Shown here one piece after another: positions 25,201 through 32,930 of a DNA stretch of 64,000 nucleotides. The position numbers and the translations under genes are program-made. Each line of letters opens with the position of its first letter. Positions within the stretch are counted from its first letter, which is position 1. The stretch is from positions 10,840,932-10,904,931 of the forward strand of contig NC_092679.1 in the NCBI RefSeq assembly GCF_964355755.1, read 5' to 3'. The notes below the pieces were generated by a model, which saw nothing but the letters and a program-made list of their open reading frames with translations, did not search any database and was not told the DNA's origin. Source of the DNA: Antedon mediterranea. Lineage: Eukaryota; Echinodermata; Crinoidea; Comatulida; Antedonidae.

Positions 25201-27790
25201 AATTTCAGTATATCACCCGCCGTGCCTGTGACGTAAATTTTTTTAAATGTAACCATATTAGGCAAACCCCCACAAAATCGTCACGCTTGAGGACTATCAC
25301 AACGGAAAGAAACTCGACAGTTCTTTTCAGAACTACATACATGGTGTACCGCAAACTTTATATCAATCAATATCAATTCTATATTTAATAGGCAGCCAAT
25401 GTAAATCTGTTAAGGTGCCAGTAAAAATGTAGGCATTTTAGTAACCATATTTAGTATAAGCTGGAGCTGATGCAGTTGTTATGTGGAAGCCTACATAACA
25501 AGGACTTACAAATATCCAGACAAGAACTAACAAATGCATGTACTGTACAAGTTGCACTATTTAAGTATTTATGGATATTTCTTAATTGAAAATGAATGAC
25601 GTAACTTAAGAAATATGAGTCATCATCTTGAGATTAGCATCAAGAATTACACTAAGATTTCTAACTTGTGTAGTACAGTAGAACCTTCATTTTACGTATG
25701 GTACGGGACCGAAAGGCATACATAAAACATGGGATTCGTAAAATCCGGCTTGACCTTAAATTAACCCCCAAAATATGTAGATCATAGCTAAAAAGACTGC
25801 TGTGTTTGCATACTTTACTTAATACAGCATGCAAGAGGTGGTCACTTACTAGGCCTAGACTATCTAGGCCGGGCTAGTAGTAGGCCTCTAGATGCAAATC
25901 CCGCCGCCAAGTTGATCCACCCTGGAAATTGGATTATGCTTCTGAATAAAACAAAATATATAAGTCTCCAAGACCAGCCCTACCATGGTTTGGGCTGAGC
26001 CCAGTCCACCATTTTGAAAAATGGAGCTGTTAAGGTCCCTGCAAATTGCACTTATATAATAATTGATATATGAAACGAAATTGCAAGTCTACATAATCAG
26101 CTGAGCTAAAACAATTTCGAAAAATAGAGTTGCTATATAGGTGTATACTGTATTTCTTTATGATTTAAGTCGTAGACTGTTACTACAAGTTACAATAATT
26201 ATTATTAGTAAGAAAATGTAGTATTTTAAATATGCTACCCTCTAATAATAATGGAACGATCCATTTGATGATCTGAGTTTTCTCGTTCCATTTTGGAACT
26301 AGAAAACTCAGATATTGATATCTGAGTTTTGATAAAGTTTTATCTTTTGTAGGAGTTACAAACATTTTAATTTTGATGACATCATCATGTTCAAAAGTGT
26401 AAATAACTATCCATTTTTTATTTTGGCTAAAGACAGATTTATTTGGCTAAATAAAAAAAATTGGCCTTTAGCCATTTTGGGTATAGACAAACTGAAAAAT
26501 ATTTTGACTTTTGCCAAAACAAAATGTTAGTGCCACCCAAGAAATACCATTAGTGCTTAATTTACTACTACTACTGCTTTAATACTATGTCAGGCCCGTA
26601 GCTAGAATGCATCAGAGGGGGGTTTTCTTGACACCAATTATTTTGCGTGCACAACAAGCAACTGTAGGCTGGGGGCCACCAAGGGCCCCCGGTCGGGGTC
26701 CAGGGGGCGAGGGCCCTGGAAGCTTTGGCTCTCAGAGCAATTTCGGTCAAGTGTTAATCCGCTTACAGAGACTTTTTATCTACTAAAATCTGAGTTATGC
26801 GAGAAAGTATTTAGTACACTACAGTATTCTATAATTGATAATTAATTGCACGATTTTGGAAGTGGGGCCATTGTTTTTTTCGCTGGTAAAAGGCGGTTCG
26901 CCCAGACCCCCAAAAAACATGCATGTACTACGTAGTAATGTACTCACTACACAAAATGTCGTAAAAGATGCACTGGGTGTTTTACAGATCAAAGGCAGTT
27001 CAATTGGTCATATGCTGTCTAAATTATACTAATGTGTATATAAAATGTAGTACACCTTTACCTGTTGAAAAGATTTCTTCATCTTTCTTGTTGGATCTTC
27101 ATTCAATTGTGTTACCATTGGTAGTGGTGGTGCATACCTACTCCCACTAGATGTATTAGTGTGAGGTGGCATTCCAGTACTAGGTTGTGCTAAACATTGC
27201 TGCTGGGCATCAGTAACTGAAGCAGATGACATATTCTCATCATGGCTGAATACTGGTTCTGTTGACCTACCATAATACAGGTCTAAGTTTGTTTCATGAA
27301 TTTGATGCCTTGATGCATTAGGGGGTAATGGTGGTGTGACGGACCTAGGCCTACTAGAAGATTTTATAGGAAAAGCAGTCATAGGACCAGGCCTCATAGT
27401 ATTATTAGAATTCTTCCAATCATGATCACTCACAGCAAAACTTGAATATTCATCTCTGTGCCTTTTTCCACTGCCACTTAACCATTTATCATTGTGTTCA
27501 TAACTTTTCTCTGGACTTCTAGGCTGATGTCTAAGCCTAGTAGTAGTGGTAGGAGAATTATCTCTAGGCCTAGCCACAGTGTTATCATGAGCATGTGACC
27601 GTGTATCAAGCATTCTGCTTGATCGTTCATTAGATCGTCTTTTTGGACTTGGTGGGCTACGAGACCTTGATTTATTAAATCGTGGATCATTATTCCCTCT
27701 ACCACGTCCTCGCCAACCACCTCTCCCTCTAGGCCTATGCGAAGCTCTGCCCCCAAAAAAGCCACCTCGTGCTTTTGCCGGAGGACCCAT
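5926..27790 (-). CDS. ZNF318: ZNF318-like matrin-type zinc-finger protein (seven coding exons)
   Basis: Joining 27790-27062, 24865-24741, 12627-9993, 9439-9176, 8536-8446, 8088-7940 and 7206-5926 gives 1757 codons plus a stop with every phase matching (0, 2/1, 0, 0, 1/2, 0). In order: Arg/Gly and RS-rich N-terminus; SLRITVDND in exon 2 (human ZNF318 has SLRITV-ND at the same place); SILKR/SILKN around residues 468-490; DDEEEFLYGDD near 540; a Gln run near 808; a charged coiled coil near 950-1060; two CX2CX12HX5H fingers (C1227/C1230/H1243/H1249 and C1304/C1307/H1320/H1326); KYIDENPLYE after the second finger; IYGLFFSGK at the C-terminus. Motif order and finger spacing match vertebrate ZNF318 as I know it, a large nuclear, mostly disordered protein that acts in transcription and RNA processing (it represses full-length IgM/IgD read-through in mouse B cells). 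The role here is inferred. The start is the first ATG of exon 1; a non-coding 5' exon is possible. Intron 2 (12.1 kb) carries a LINE in the same orientation. Confidence 0.88.
7940..8088 (-). CDS. ZNF318: ZNF318-like exon 6 with zinc finger 2
   Basis: This 149-nt exon lies between GAAATAG| and TATCAG|GTAAAG. It encodes PVNGFYCKLCKNFFGDAAC and EHLKSVEHN, a second CX2CX12HX5H finger resembling ZNF318 PISGFYCQLCEEFLGDP. It ends in phase 0 into exon 7. Confidence 0.88.
8446..8536 (-). CDS. ZNF318: ZNF318-like exon 5
   Basis: This 91-nt exon lies between TTCCTAG| and AAAAG|GTATG. It encodes KCDPFDRPWMSDMKANP, closely matching the DPYNRPW block that follows finger 1 in ZNF318. It was found only through splice sites and reading-frame continuity. 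Confidence 0.85.
9176..9439 (-). CDS. ZNF318: ZNF318-like exon 4 with zinc finger 1
   Basis: This 264-nt exon runs from GATTAG|GTTGATGAC to CTACAG|GTAAGA. It encodes a basic helix (QEEKRKHLEENIKQEER) and a matrin-type finger: DPGSHFCKMC, a 12-residue spacer, then H-X5-H in FIHLHSKKH. The C-terminal LHSKKH is typical of matrin/U1-C-like fingers that bind nucleic acid. Confidence 0.88.
9993..12627 (-). CDS. ZNF318: ZNF318-like exon 3 (large exon, residues 285-1163)
   Basis: The acceptor TTTTTTACAG| lies before 12627 and the donor GCT|GTAAGT at 9993. It encodes the central disordered region with Ser-rich tracts, two SILK motifs (a PP1-binding-like motif by known consensus), the acidic FLYGDD block, a Gln run, a Tyr/Pro-rich stretch, and a Lys/Glu-rich predicted coiled coil with DPVLMENTMLQDAI, which resembles the DPLLVEVSRLQD block of ZNF318. 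Long antisense open frames over this exon reflect its repetitive codon use. Confidence 0.88.
12699..12752. repeat. Short inverted repeat in intron 2
   Basis: CTGGGACCCCAAAA and CTGGGGTCCCAG form ~12-bp arms around a ~30-nt loop, close to the acceptor of exon 3. It may be a hairpin or a small mobile-element relic. Confidence 0.4.
13512..15684 (-). pseudogene. LINE ORF2 (APE endonuclease + reverse transcriptase), broken
   Basis: 15684-15236 holds APE-type endonuclease pieces (KVDIIALTEILPK; RGVVIYVRNGM; IIVGDFN) in two frames. At ~15150 the frame reads AQHVRDPTRYR and then jumps to the linker before the RT, so the C-terminal half of the endonuclease, with its SDH motif, is deleted. A TAG follows SDI near 15045. 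15007-13844 holds the RT: DKSAGPDGFHP, DPANYRPVSLTS, FGFRQGRS, CVYLDYKKAFDSV, SGIPQGSVVGP and the catalytic FADDTKLY. A frameshift near 13847 leads into the C-terminal region at 13847-13512 (TRGHPYKLKF, WNALP). These lesions mean the copy cannot transpose by itself. Confidence 0.85.
15781..16590 (-). CDS. LINE ORF1 with N-terminal PHD-like zinc finger, 269 aa, intact
   Basis: After a basic start (MASKSKDQGARPKPRSRNAG) residues ~36-88 form a Cys/His cluster: CGSCGCHF, VLCGLCKLWFHIDC and FFWYCRSC, the C4HC3 spacing of a PHD finger. The rest is charged, with a predicted coiled coil, then basic blocks (FLRVGKRREEGCRPIKVVF) like the nucleic-acid-binding part of CR1 ORF1 proteins. The TAA at 15781 lies ~95 bp before the ORF2 start region. 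It is intact in this copy although ORF2 is broken. Function (RNA chaperone in the RNP) is known for the family, not shown here. Confidence 0.8.
   Translation of the reverse strand: MASKSKDQGARPKPRSRNAGGTVDKTVVDIEGEDECGSCGCHFMSGGKSVLCGLCKLWFHIDCQKINEAKYKWLSKDDSSFFWYCRSCSVSVGNFMGLINNVNETQKNMIKTIEAIKSEVEINKEDIKKLSRSSSSVNNEEVKTIIENGLKDENERLKRKSNLMLYRIDESKSNDSDTRKNDDLSKLTGIFKDIDLEVEMRTFLRVGKRREEGCRPIKVVFKEECIKRDAFEIAIQKKCAVSNDRTIKERDEYNKLRDILRDRQLEGGK
16610..17235 (-). repeat. LINE 5' UTR built from ~3 degenerate monomers
   Basis: Blocks ending in CAGAAACA(A/C)GTCC(C/A)ACCA, preceded by CCAGCAA(A/T) and a GCAATAAGAA motif, recur at about 190-200-bp spacing upstream of ORF1 (ends near 16795, 17020 and 17220). 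Tandem 5' UTR monomers act as promoters in some LINEs; the promoter role here is inference. Confidence 0.55.
17236..20025. other. Intron 2 sequence without recognised gene
   Basis: It lies within the 12.1-kb intron. A somewhat CpG-richer part is at 17600-17950 and an (AAT)-like microsatellite at 19135-19165. Open frames at 17541-17750 and 18817-19303 have no domain similarity that I recognise. Confidence 0.5.
20026..20865. mobile_element. TIR element, GGGCCTGTTTCTAT ends, non-autonomous
   Basis: GGGCCTGTTTCTAT at 20026-20039 is mirrored by ATAGAAACAGGCCC at 20852-20865. Subterminal AACCGTTCTTTT-like and AAACCGGT motifs occur near both ends. The 840-bp interior has no transposase. No convincing target-site duplication is visible, so the superfamily is not assigned. 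Confidence 0.7.
20918..21544. mobile_element. 627-bp TIR element with 8-bp target-site duplication
   Basis: The ends are CCCGGGGGGGTCACT and its near reverse complement (one G fewer at the right end), with further paired subterminal GGGGAGGTGC. The element is flanked by ATAAACGT at 20910-20917 and 21545-21552. An 8-bp duplication occurs in hAT, P and Merlin transposons. The interior has no transposase, so this is a MITE-like derivative; it lies in intron 2 of the ZNF318-like gene. Confidence 0.82.
21553..22600. other. Intron 2 sequence, nothing recognised
   Basis: AT-rich, with low-complexity stretches and no supported gene or defined repeat boundary. Confidence 0.45.
22605..23778. mobile_element. 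TTAA-flanked MITE interrupted by a second copy of itself
   Basis: The outer copy begins after TTAA (22601-22604) with AGGCCAGCTGTGGGC. It runs ~455 bp, breaks at a TTAA, and resumes at ~23680 (GGAAATTCATGTTTTTCG), ending AGCCTGTACCTCAGCT before TTAA at 23779-23782. The two parts together are collinear with the inner copy. TTAA targeting is typical of piggyBac and Kolobok; no transposase is present. Confidence 0.78.
23067..23675. mobile_element. Inner TTAA MITE copy
   Basis: AGGCCAGGTGCGGGC at the left and GCCTGTACCTGAGCT at the right form imperfect TIRs, with TTAA at 23063-23066 and 23676-23679. It matches the outer copy over nearly its whole length and differs by a TTTCTTATCAC-type microsatellite expansion near 23195-23240. 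It sits at an internal TTAA of the outer copy. Confidence 0.78.
24213..24510 (+). repeat. Fragment of the 3.6-kb inverted-repeat element
   Basis: From CTACTCAACGGCGAATATAA to TCTCATGTTTTTTAACTC it matches the arm at about 43350-43690 in the same order, including CGCTCAAAAAGACTGCC and ACAGACCTA. It is truncated at both ends and lies in intron 2 of the ZNF318-like gene, ~125 bp from exon 2. Confidence 0.75.
24522..24626. repeat. Hairpin MITE, ~45-bp arms
   Basis: GACAATACAGTA, AATTACTGCTT and GTATCTA in the left arm are mirrored in the right arm. The right-arm sequence (TACGAAGCAGTAATTTC and TTTCTGTACTGTA) also occurs at 44428-44458, next to another inverted-repeat element. Confidence 0.7.
24741..24865 (-). 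CDS. ZNF318: ZNF318-like exon 2 (residues 244-285)
   Basis: This 125-nt exon is bounded by TTTTGTAG| and AG|GTACAAT. It encodes KEFKDTESLRITVDNDHYK, then SALERLGPPVE, the best-conserved N-terminal block of ZNF318. It ends in phase 2, which fits the single leading base of exon 3. It is too short to be found by ORF length and was identified by splice sites plus homology. Confidence 0.85.
25087..25143 (+). pseudogene. tRNA-like sequence lacking the 5' half of the T arm
   Basis: GCCCCAG and TTGGGGC can form the 7-bp acceptor stem. TGGTCTACTGGTTAGGAC matches a D arm with box A. TCTGC-ATATCAA-GCAGA is a 5-bp anticodon stem with a 7-nt loop that would place ATC (Asp) as anticodon. The sequence then goes straight to ATCTCGG, so the variable loop and the T-arm 5' strand/loop (box B) are missing. 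At 57 nt it is ~15 nt short. It is probably a pseudogene or SINE head, not a working tRNA; it sits in intron 1 of the ZNF318-like gene. Confidence 0.6.
25678..25890 (+). repeat. Dispersed repeat, copy A (AGAACCTTCAT family)
   Basis: GTAGAACCTTCATTTTACG, GGACCGAAAGGCATAC and GATTCGTAAAAT are matched in the same order at 41275-41490. No ORF is present; function is unknown. Confidence 0.7.
26303..26330. repeat. Inverted repeat related to the 3557 palindrome
   Basis: AAAACTCAGATAT and ATATCTGAGTTTT are separated by TG. The arms are the same as in the perfect palindrome at 3557-3580. Confidence 0.75.
26591..26905 (+). mobile_element. hAT-like element end (CAGGCCCGTAGC)
   Basis: It starts CAGGCCCGTAGCTAGAATGC, then has a G-rich run, GGGGTCCAGGGGGCGAGGGC, and GAAGTGGGGCCATTG. 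52300-52505 is an inverted copy of its left two thirds, and 48135-48190 an inverted copy of its right part. CAGG..CGTAGCC-type termini are common in non-autonomous hAT elements. The right TIR is not seen here, so the copy is truncated. Confidence 0.6.
27062..27790 (-). CDS. ZNF318: ZNF318-like exon 1 (residues 1-243)
   Basis: The ATG at 27790 opens MGPPAKARGGFFGGRA followed by an Arg/Gly stretch and SRSRSPPSPKRR, typical of RS/RGG nuclear proteins. The exon ends CAG|GTAAAG at 27062, phase 0. Reading through the donor adds only a short tail. The upstream sequence has no clear acceptor, so 27791 onward is taken as 5' UTR. Confidence 0.85.
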
Positions 27791-28403
27791 TCTGATTTAA
27801 ACTTCCCTTTCGTATTTCTTCGCCTTCGTTAGATCTAGTAGTAGTACTAGGCTAGGCCTAAACTGGTGGAGTGGTGGAGTGGTAGTAGCACTACGTACGA
27901 CGTGTGTATATAAATAATGTAGGCTAGGCCTAGGAGGTAGGCGCCCTACAAAAAGCGGATTGCCCAAACAAAAAGCCAGGCTACCTAGAGGATAGACAAC
28001 AATATAACATGTTAATTATAAAAAAAAGTGGTAAATGTAAAAATATAAACATTAACAAAATAGTGTGACCTTCAATCATATTTTAATAACCTCACTTAAT
28101 GAGTTTCCTACAATTCAAGCAAAAACGAAATTGTTATCTCTAAATTTGTCCAGTTATCTCCAGCATTTCACAAACAGGTCAACAAACACCACGATCCGCG
28201 TCGCGCGGGGAGGCCTGATCTCGAGAGGAGAGAGAGCTGCTGCTAGAGAGAGAGACCACACCGAGAAAGAATGATGGTGACGGCGATGAAAGAGACGACG
28301 GGGCCACCAAGCGACTTCAATAACTCCAGAGGGCGCCATATTTAAAAGGTCAATCGGGTCATCAGCAGAGCAGAGAGAGAGAGCTGAGAGAGGTGTTATA
28401 ATC
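27791..28403 (-). promoter_or_regulatory. 5' flank / presumed promoter of the ZNF318-like gene
   Basis: The sequence upstream of the ATG contains repeated AGGCCTAG palindromes, a GA-rich stretch (28205-28265) and a GAGGGCGCCA motif near 28330. No TATA box stands out. Transcription start and extent are not defined; the call rests only on position. Confidence 0.3.
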
Positions 28404-28572
28404 CGAATGCTAGAGGGCGTACTCCAGACTGAAAAGTGATTCCAACAGAGGGGGAACTAACAAGATGGCGGCTGTAAATGTGTTCAAAATAATAATCTAA
28501 TATAATACATTAAGACCACATAAATTACAATACATATTCTTGTCAAAGCACAGTGAAGTTTTTCTAAATATA
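28404..28572. repeat. Dispersed repeat, copy B
   Basis: This is the second copy of the repeat at 940-1125 (AGAGGGCGTACTCCAGACTG through GTCAAAGCACAGTG), in the same orientation. It stops next to a possible TIR element at 28577. Confidence 0.75.
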
Positions 28573-29279
28573 TATGTATTGTCCCTTGGACTAATTCCAA
28601 AAAAATAAAAAAATAAAAATTCGAAAAAAAGTTGGTCATTCTGAAGTATCATAATAGTTATTAACTTTCACCAAAAATTAGTCGAAAAACAAAATCACAG
28701 ACGTTTTTTAATCGCGACTCTACATCCCACTATGTCGGTCAGTTGGTCGGTCGGTAAACACTAACTTGACGTGTATATGGCCTTGTCTTTGATATCAGTT
28801 TTATAGCATATTTCTTATGGTGGCCAGGAATCGATGTGGTTATGTTTTTACGGTGCGCAATCAAAAATTTAATAATGATATTGATACCAAACACGTTTAC
28901 ATATGACATTTTAAGCAAATTTTATCAGGCTCCCATTATAGTTGTTATTGTAATTTACTTGCTGTTTATGCAATTATATGTATTTCGATAAAATATTAAT
29001 AGACGTCGTCAGACAGCTGTAGTTTTGTGTGAAGAACACATGGTTATTACTTTACATTCTTACGTTAGTCGTTGGGCTGCCGATGATTGCCGGCCAAAGA
29101 TATTGACGAAATACATTAGGCATATTTCGCGGGTTTGTTGACAATGGATGGGGGAGGTATTCGATTACGAAACTGTGGCTAGGTCTATAGTTTTAGGCTA
29201 GGACCGGAGTAGTCCTTGCATAATTATTATAGTCTAGACTAAAAATATAATCATTGCTGTAGCAGCCATTTTATCTCCT

Positions 29280-29400
29280 CTGCATGCAGAGTAAACAAGC
29301 ATGTGACGTCACGTCGCTGATATCAGGAGGCATGCGCAGTGACTCGGAACGCGACTAGGAAGCGACAACGCGGAGAGGCACACTGCGCGTAACATTGTGT
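29280..29400. promoter_or_regulatory. CpG-rich segment with CRE and NRF1-like motifs
   Basis: TGACGTCA (29304-29311) and CATGCGCA (29331-29338) lie in a CpG-rich ~120-bp stretch within AT-rich DNA, next to the 169-bp MITE. It could be a promoter (distal for the ZNF318-like gene or for a plus-strand transcript). No exon is visible to support either. Confidence 0.25.
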
Positions 29401-29408
29401 AAAGGGTC

Positions 29409-29577
29409 TTTCACACCTGTTCCGGCACGGTTTCGGTCCGGCGAATCGAACATTAATGTTTCGTTTTCACGCGGCTATGCGCCAATCGATATGCGCGTAG
29501 CCGCGTAAAAACGAAACATTGACGTTCGATTGGATTTTCCGGCGCCGGACTGGAACCGTGCCGGAACAGGTGTGAAA
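29409..29577. mobile_element. 169-bp hairpin MITE
   Basis: TTTCACACCTGTTCCGGCAC and its reverse complement form the ends, and most of the element is self-complementary (CGAAACATTAATGT and TACGCGCATATCG-type inner arms). It is GC-richer than its surroundings. No target-site duplication is clear. Confidence 0.8.
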
Positions 29578-30984
29578 CATGCTGAGGCGGCGGACTACGT
29601 AGTACAAAGGCTTGTCTTCCGAGCTCTCTCCTTCTATTTTTATACCTCCATGTTCAAACTTTACGAAAATAAAAACGCTAAACAAAAATGTTGCTGTGTG
29701 AATTATTTTATTTATTTTATTTTCAATCTTTCTACATAACAAAAAAAAACATGTAACATGTATAACAGGGGAGTAGCGGATCTTGTGATGTGCTTGACAA
29801 GCCCCTGTCAACTAGGACGATAAAATAAAACCGAGATTTAGAAAAAAACATAGAAAAATATGCTAAAATAAAATTAATAAAAGTGTTCTAAAAATACAAA
29901 TTGCTATCTGAACATTCTGGTTGTATAAAAGTTAAAAAAATCGGATTGTATAGGCCTAAAAGTTAAAAATTCTGATTGTATAAAAGTTAAAAATTTAAAA
30001 ATTCAGAGTAGGTACAATCTAAATGTACATTTACAAAACTTTTGGTTTATAAAAAATATGAAAAGTTAAAAATCTATAAGATGTTGCTTTAAACTGTGTT
30101 TAAACTTAAAAAACGACTCTTCAATAAGATTGTTTCTAATCGTAGCACCTGAAAACATTTTAGGAAGCCGTACTATCCTTGAGTATTTAAAAGCATCAGT
30201 ACGGTAAAAAAACATTTTTAAATATTTTGACAAAAAGTGGGTCATTTTGAAGTATCATAATACAGGTAGTTATTAACTTTCACCAAAAATAGTTGAGAAA
30301 AAAAAATTTAACCAAAATACAGACGTTTTTTTGTTCAAAAAATAACTTTGACTTCCAGTCAAAGTTTTCGATAAAAACATTTCTCATAATGCAACGCGCT
30401 TATTTGGCTACTCTGTATGCATAATCATAAAACTTCTCGCGATCTGTGTGAAAACACCTTCTCAACCGCGACAAGTTGTAAACAATCCTAATTAGCATCA
30501 TGCATAATGCATACTCATGGTTTGAAATCTTTGTTTACTTTCGCTCATGACGATTTACCAGACGAAATTTAATCAAATTAATTTACATGTTAATTACGTA
30601 AACTTGTTGTTTTTTCCTCAAATTTTCGACCTAAAGTGAGTAACTTTAATATTACTTTGATATGGCCAATTTAAATTTAAAATAATTTTTTTTTCATTTT
30701 TTGTGTTTCAAGGGACAATACAGAGATTTGTTACCTATTTGCTACTTTTGTAATAAGTGTGGTGTAGCAGTAACCCGTGCTCAGCACGGTCTTGTCTGCC
30801 TTAATAATTCGCATGTAATGATTAAGTATTATAACAGCGCAATACTGGATATTGGACTTTATGCTGTGTGAATATGTTAACATATTAATGTTAACATTTT
30901 AATACAAAATATAAATATGAACATTAGTAAAAAGGTTCATCTGGATCACTGTATAGTAAAAGTAAAAGTAAATAGTAAAAGTTG

Positions 30985-31675
30985 TCACCAAAAAAGACGA
31001 GAAACTAACAGAAATGAAAAAGATTAAACATGCGCTCGTTGGGTGCGAGTACCCTAATTGGTCCATGGACAAGATAATCCAAAAAAGATCGGAGAAAGGA
31101 AAACAAAATGTCAAACAAAAAACAAAAGATACAACCAAAAAAAAAACAAAGGTAACATAGGGATACCTTACATACCAAGAATATCAGAAGGAATTAGACG
31201 CTGCCTATCTAGTTACAATGTCAACACTTATTTTACTCCACAAAACAAATTAAGAAGCCTTTCAGTTCACCCAAAAGACAAAATAAAAAATGATGACAAA
31301 TCTGGTGTAATATACCAAGTAAATTGCAACAACTGCGAAAAAGCATATATAGGAGAAACAGCCAGAACTTTATCCACAAGGATAAAAGAACACAAAGCAG
31401 ATGTCACTTCACATTGTACAGGGATCCTAACACGTTCAGCCAGAAATTCAGCTTCAGAAATTGTTCATAACTCAGCCATCACCGATCACATGACCACTCA
31501 CACTCATTTACCAAATTGGAACGTAAAAATACTAGGCACAGAATCATCATGGAAAGACAGGAAAATAAAAGAATCAATAAAAATAAGAAAACATGGTAAC
31601 ACTATGAACAGAGACGACGGCGGTTTGGAACTCCCAAAAGAGGAGGCCCCGACAATCCCATTTGGGAAAACCTGA
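30985..31675 (+). pseudogene. Penelope-like element: C-terminal RT tail and GIY-YIG endonuclease
   Basis: The frame from ~30985 (EMKKIKHALVGCEYPNW) fits the end of a Penelope RT. A shift at the A-run near 31133-31150 leads to the second frame, which reads IPYIPRISEGIRRCL, LRSLSVHPKDKI, SGVIYQVNCNNCEKAYIGET and LSTRIKEHK, then the KIKESIKIRKHGNTMNRDDG tail and TGA near 31673. VIYQV, AYIGET and TRIKEH match the GIY-YIG nuclease core, and the inserted CNNC fits the usual CCHH-type insertion of Penelope enzymes. The RT palm is missing, so this is a 5'-truncated dead copy. Confidence 0.8.
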
Positions 31676-32329
31676 ACGATCTATAGATGGCGCTATACCA
31701 TATACGAGATCTAATGGTAACAAGTCCAAGTCACAGAGACTCACTCATGATTAAGCTGCGTCGTTGACCAGCGAAAGCTAGAGTAAAAAACGTAAGTTTA
31801 CGAATTTTATTCGACTTTGGATCATCCAAAAGAAAATTTACTTAAAATATAAATATGAATTAAGCTATAGAATTAGGATGTGATATTAAAACAAAATGTG
31901 CACTCACTAACTTGAATTTAGATGATGCGCTCCACACAAACTTTTATATCTGATATTTTGTGGAAACACGACTTTAGAGTCAATCATTTTGGGGTTTTTT
32001 TTTTCGTTGACATTTTTTAAAATCTTAATGGTTTTTATATTTTGCAATTTTTTTGCGTGAGGTTCGGTATCTTTTTCTACTTTTTTAATTTCATTGTGGT
32101 TTAGATTTTTGCATCAAGCGAAGATATTTACTATTTACACATATCGCCGATTTGAACTCGATCCTATAACATCAGTCAGAATCACTACATTTTCACATTG
32201 TTTTATAATCTTAATTATGATTGAATAAATATTATATTTTTTACATTGAATAATTTTGTGCCATCATTGTCTTTGCCCTCGACACGGCTACCGTTCCACT
32301 CTAGGACATACTGAACCTCAATATATAGG
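31676..32329. other. Penelope 3' flank and AT-rich DNA
   Basis: Shortly after the stop, GACCAGCGAAAGCTAGAGTAA near 31768 may be a decayed element 3' motif. No gene is seen. Confidence 0.35.
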
Positions 32330-32930
32330 TCTAACACCAAGTATCTACACACATTGCAATAAGATTACGTTGAAGTGTGTGCAATTCTTTAATTCTAATA
32401 CAATGTTTAACATCTTCTTCACCTGACCCACAAACCTTACACTTATCATTTAGATTATCATTTTTCATTTATTTGTAATTTTTCCAAGTTTAAATTTTAA
32501 ACTTGAGCCATAAAAATCTGTTTTATCCAATAGGAGACTCTTTTATAAAAGAATAATCAAGCAAAGATGATTTTCTTACTACTTCTTGTTTCCAAAATGA
32601 TTGTTTAATTGTATTTTAAAATGGCTTGACCCATTATTTATTATATCAAACTCAGTACCTGCACATAATATATCATTAAGAATGGCATTGAAATCGAACT
32701 TAATATATAAAGTTTTTTTCAAATTCATTAATAAATTGGTACTTTGAATTATAGTTCTTAAGTCTAATAACTAGATTACCATAAAGTGCCTGTTTTGCAG
32801 TGCTTACTCGCGCGCTTAAGTATTGTTCGCGCCATTTGTAATTGGAGAGACTCGATCCTTTGTATGTCTTTAGTATTTGAAGTAAGACATACAGCACAGT
32901 AGTCGGAAGGCCGATATTTCTTTAAATGAT
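32330..32930 (-). pseudogene. Decayed LINE ORF2 C-terminal fragment
   Basis: The minus strand reads YLSARVSTAKQALYGNLVIR (like the LGV..TPN..VYGELGR block after LINE reverse transcriptases) at ~32820-32760. After several stops comes KCKVCGSGEEDVKHCI near 32460-32400, a CxxC...H...C tail. Stops in every frame show it is a fossil. The identification rests on short motifs. Confidence 0.4.

Larger units (their letters stand above)
28577..30722. mobile_element. Possible 2.1-kb TIR element
   Basis: TGTATTGTCCCTTG at the left is matched by CAAGGGACAATACA at the right (30709-30722). Both subterminal regions are A-rich, and the block GAAGTATCATAATAG..TTATTAACTTTCACCAAAAA occurs twice (28640-28680 and 30248-30290). 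No transposase and no target-site duplication are found, so two separate elements are also possible. A separate 169-bp hairpin MITE lies inside. Confidence 0.4.

Noticed and set aside
28154-28339. Small divergent gene upstream of the ZNF318-like ATG
   Set aside because: The frames on both strands are GA/CT-rich low complexity without splice or domain support.
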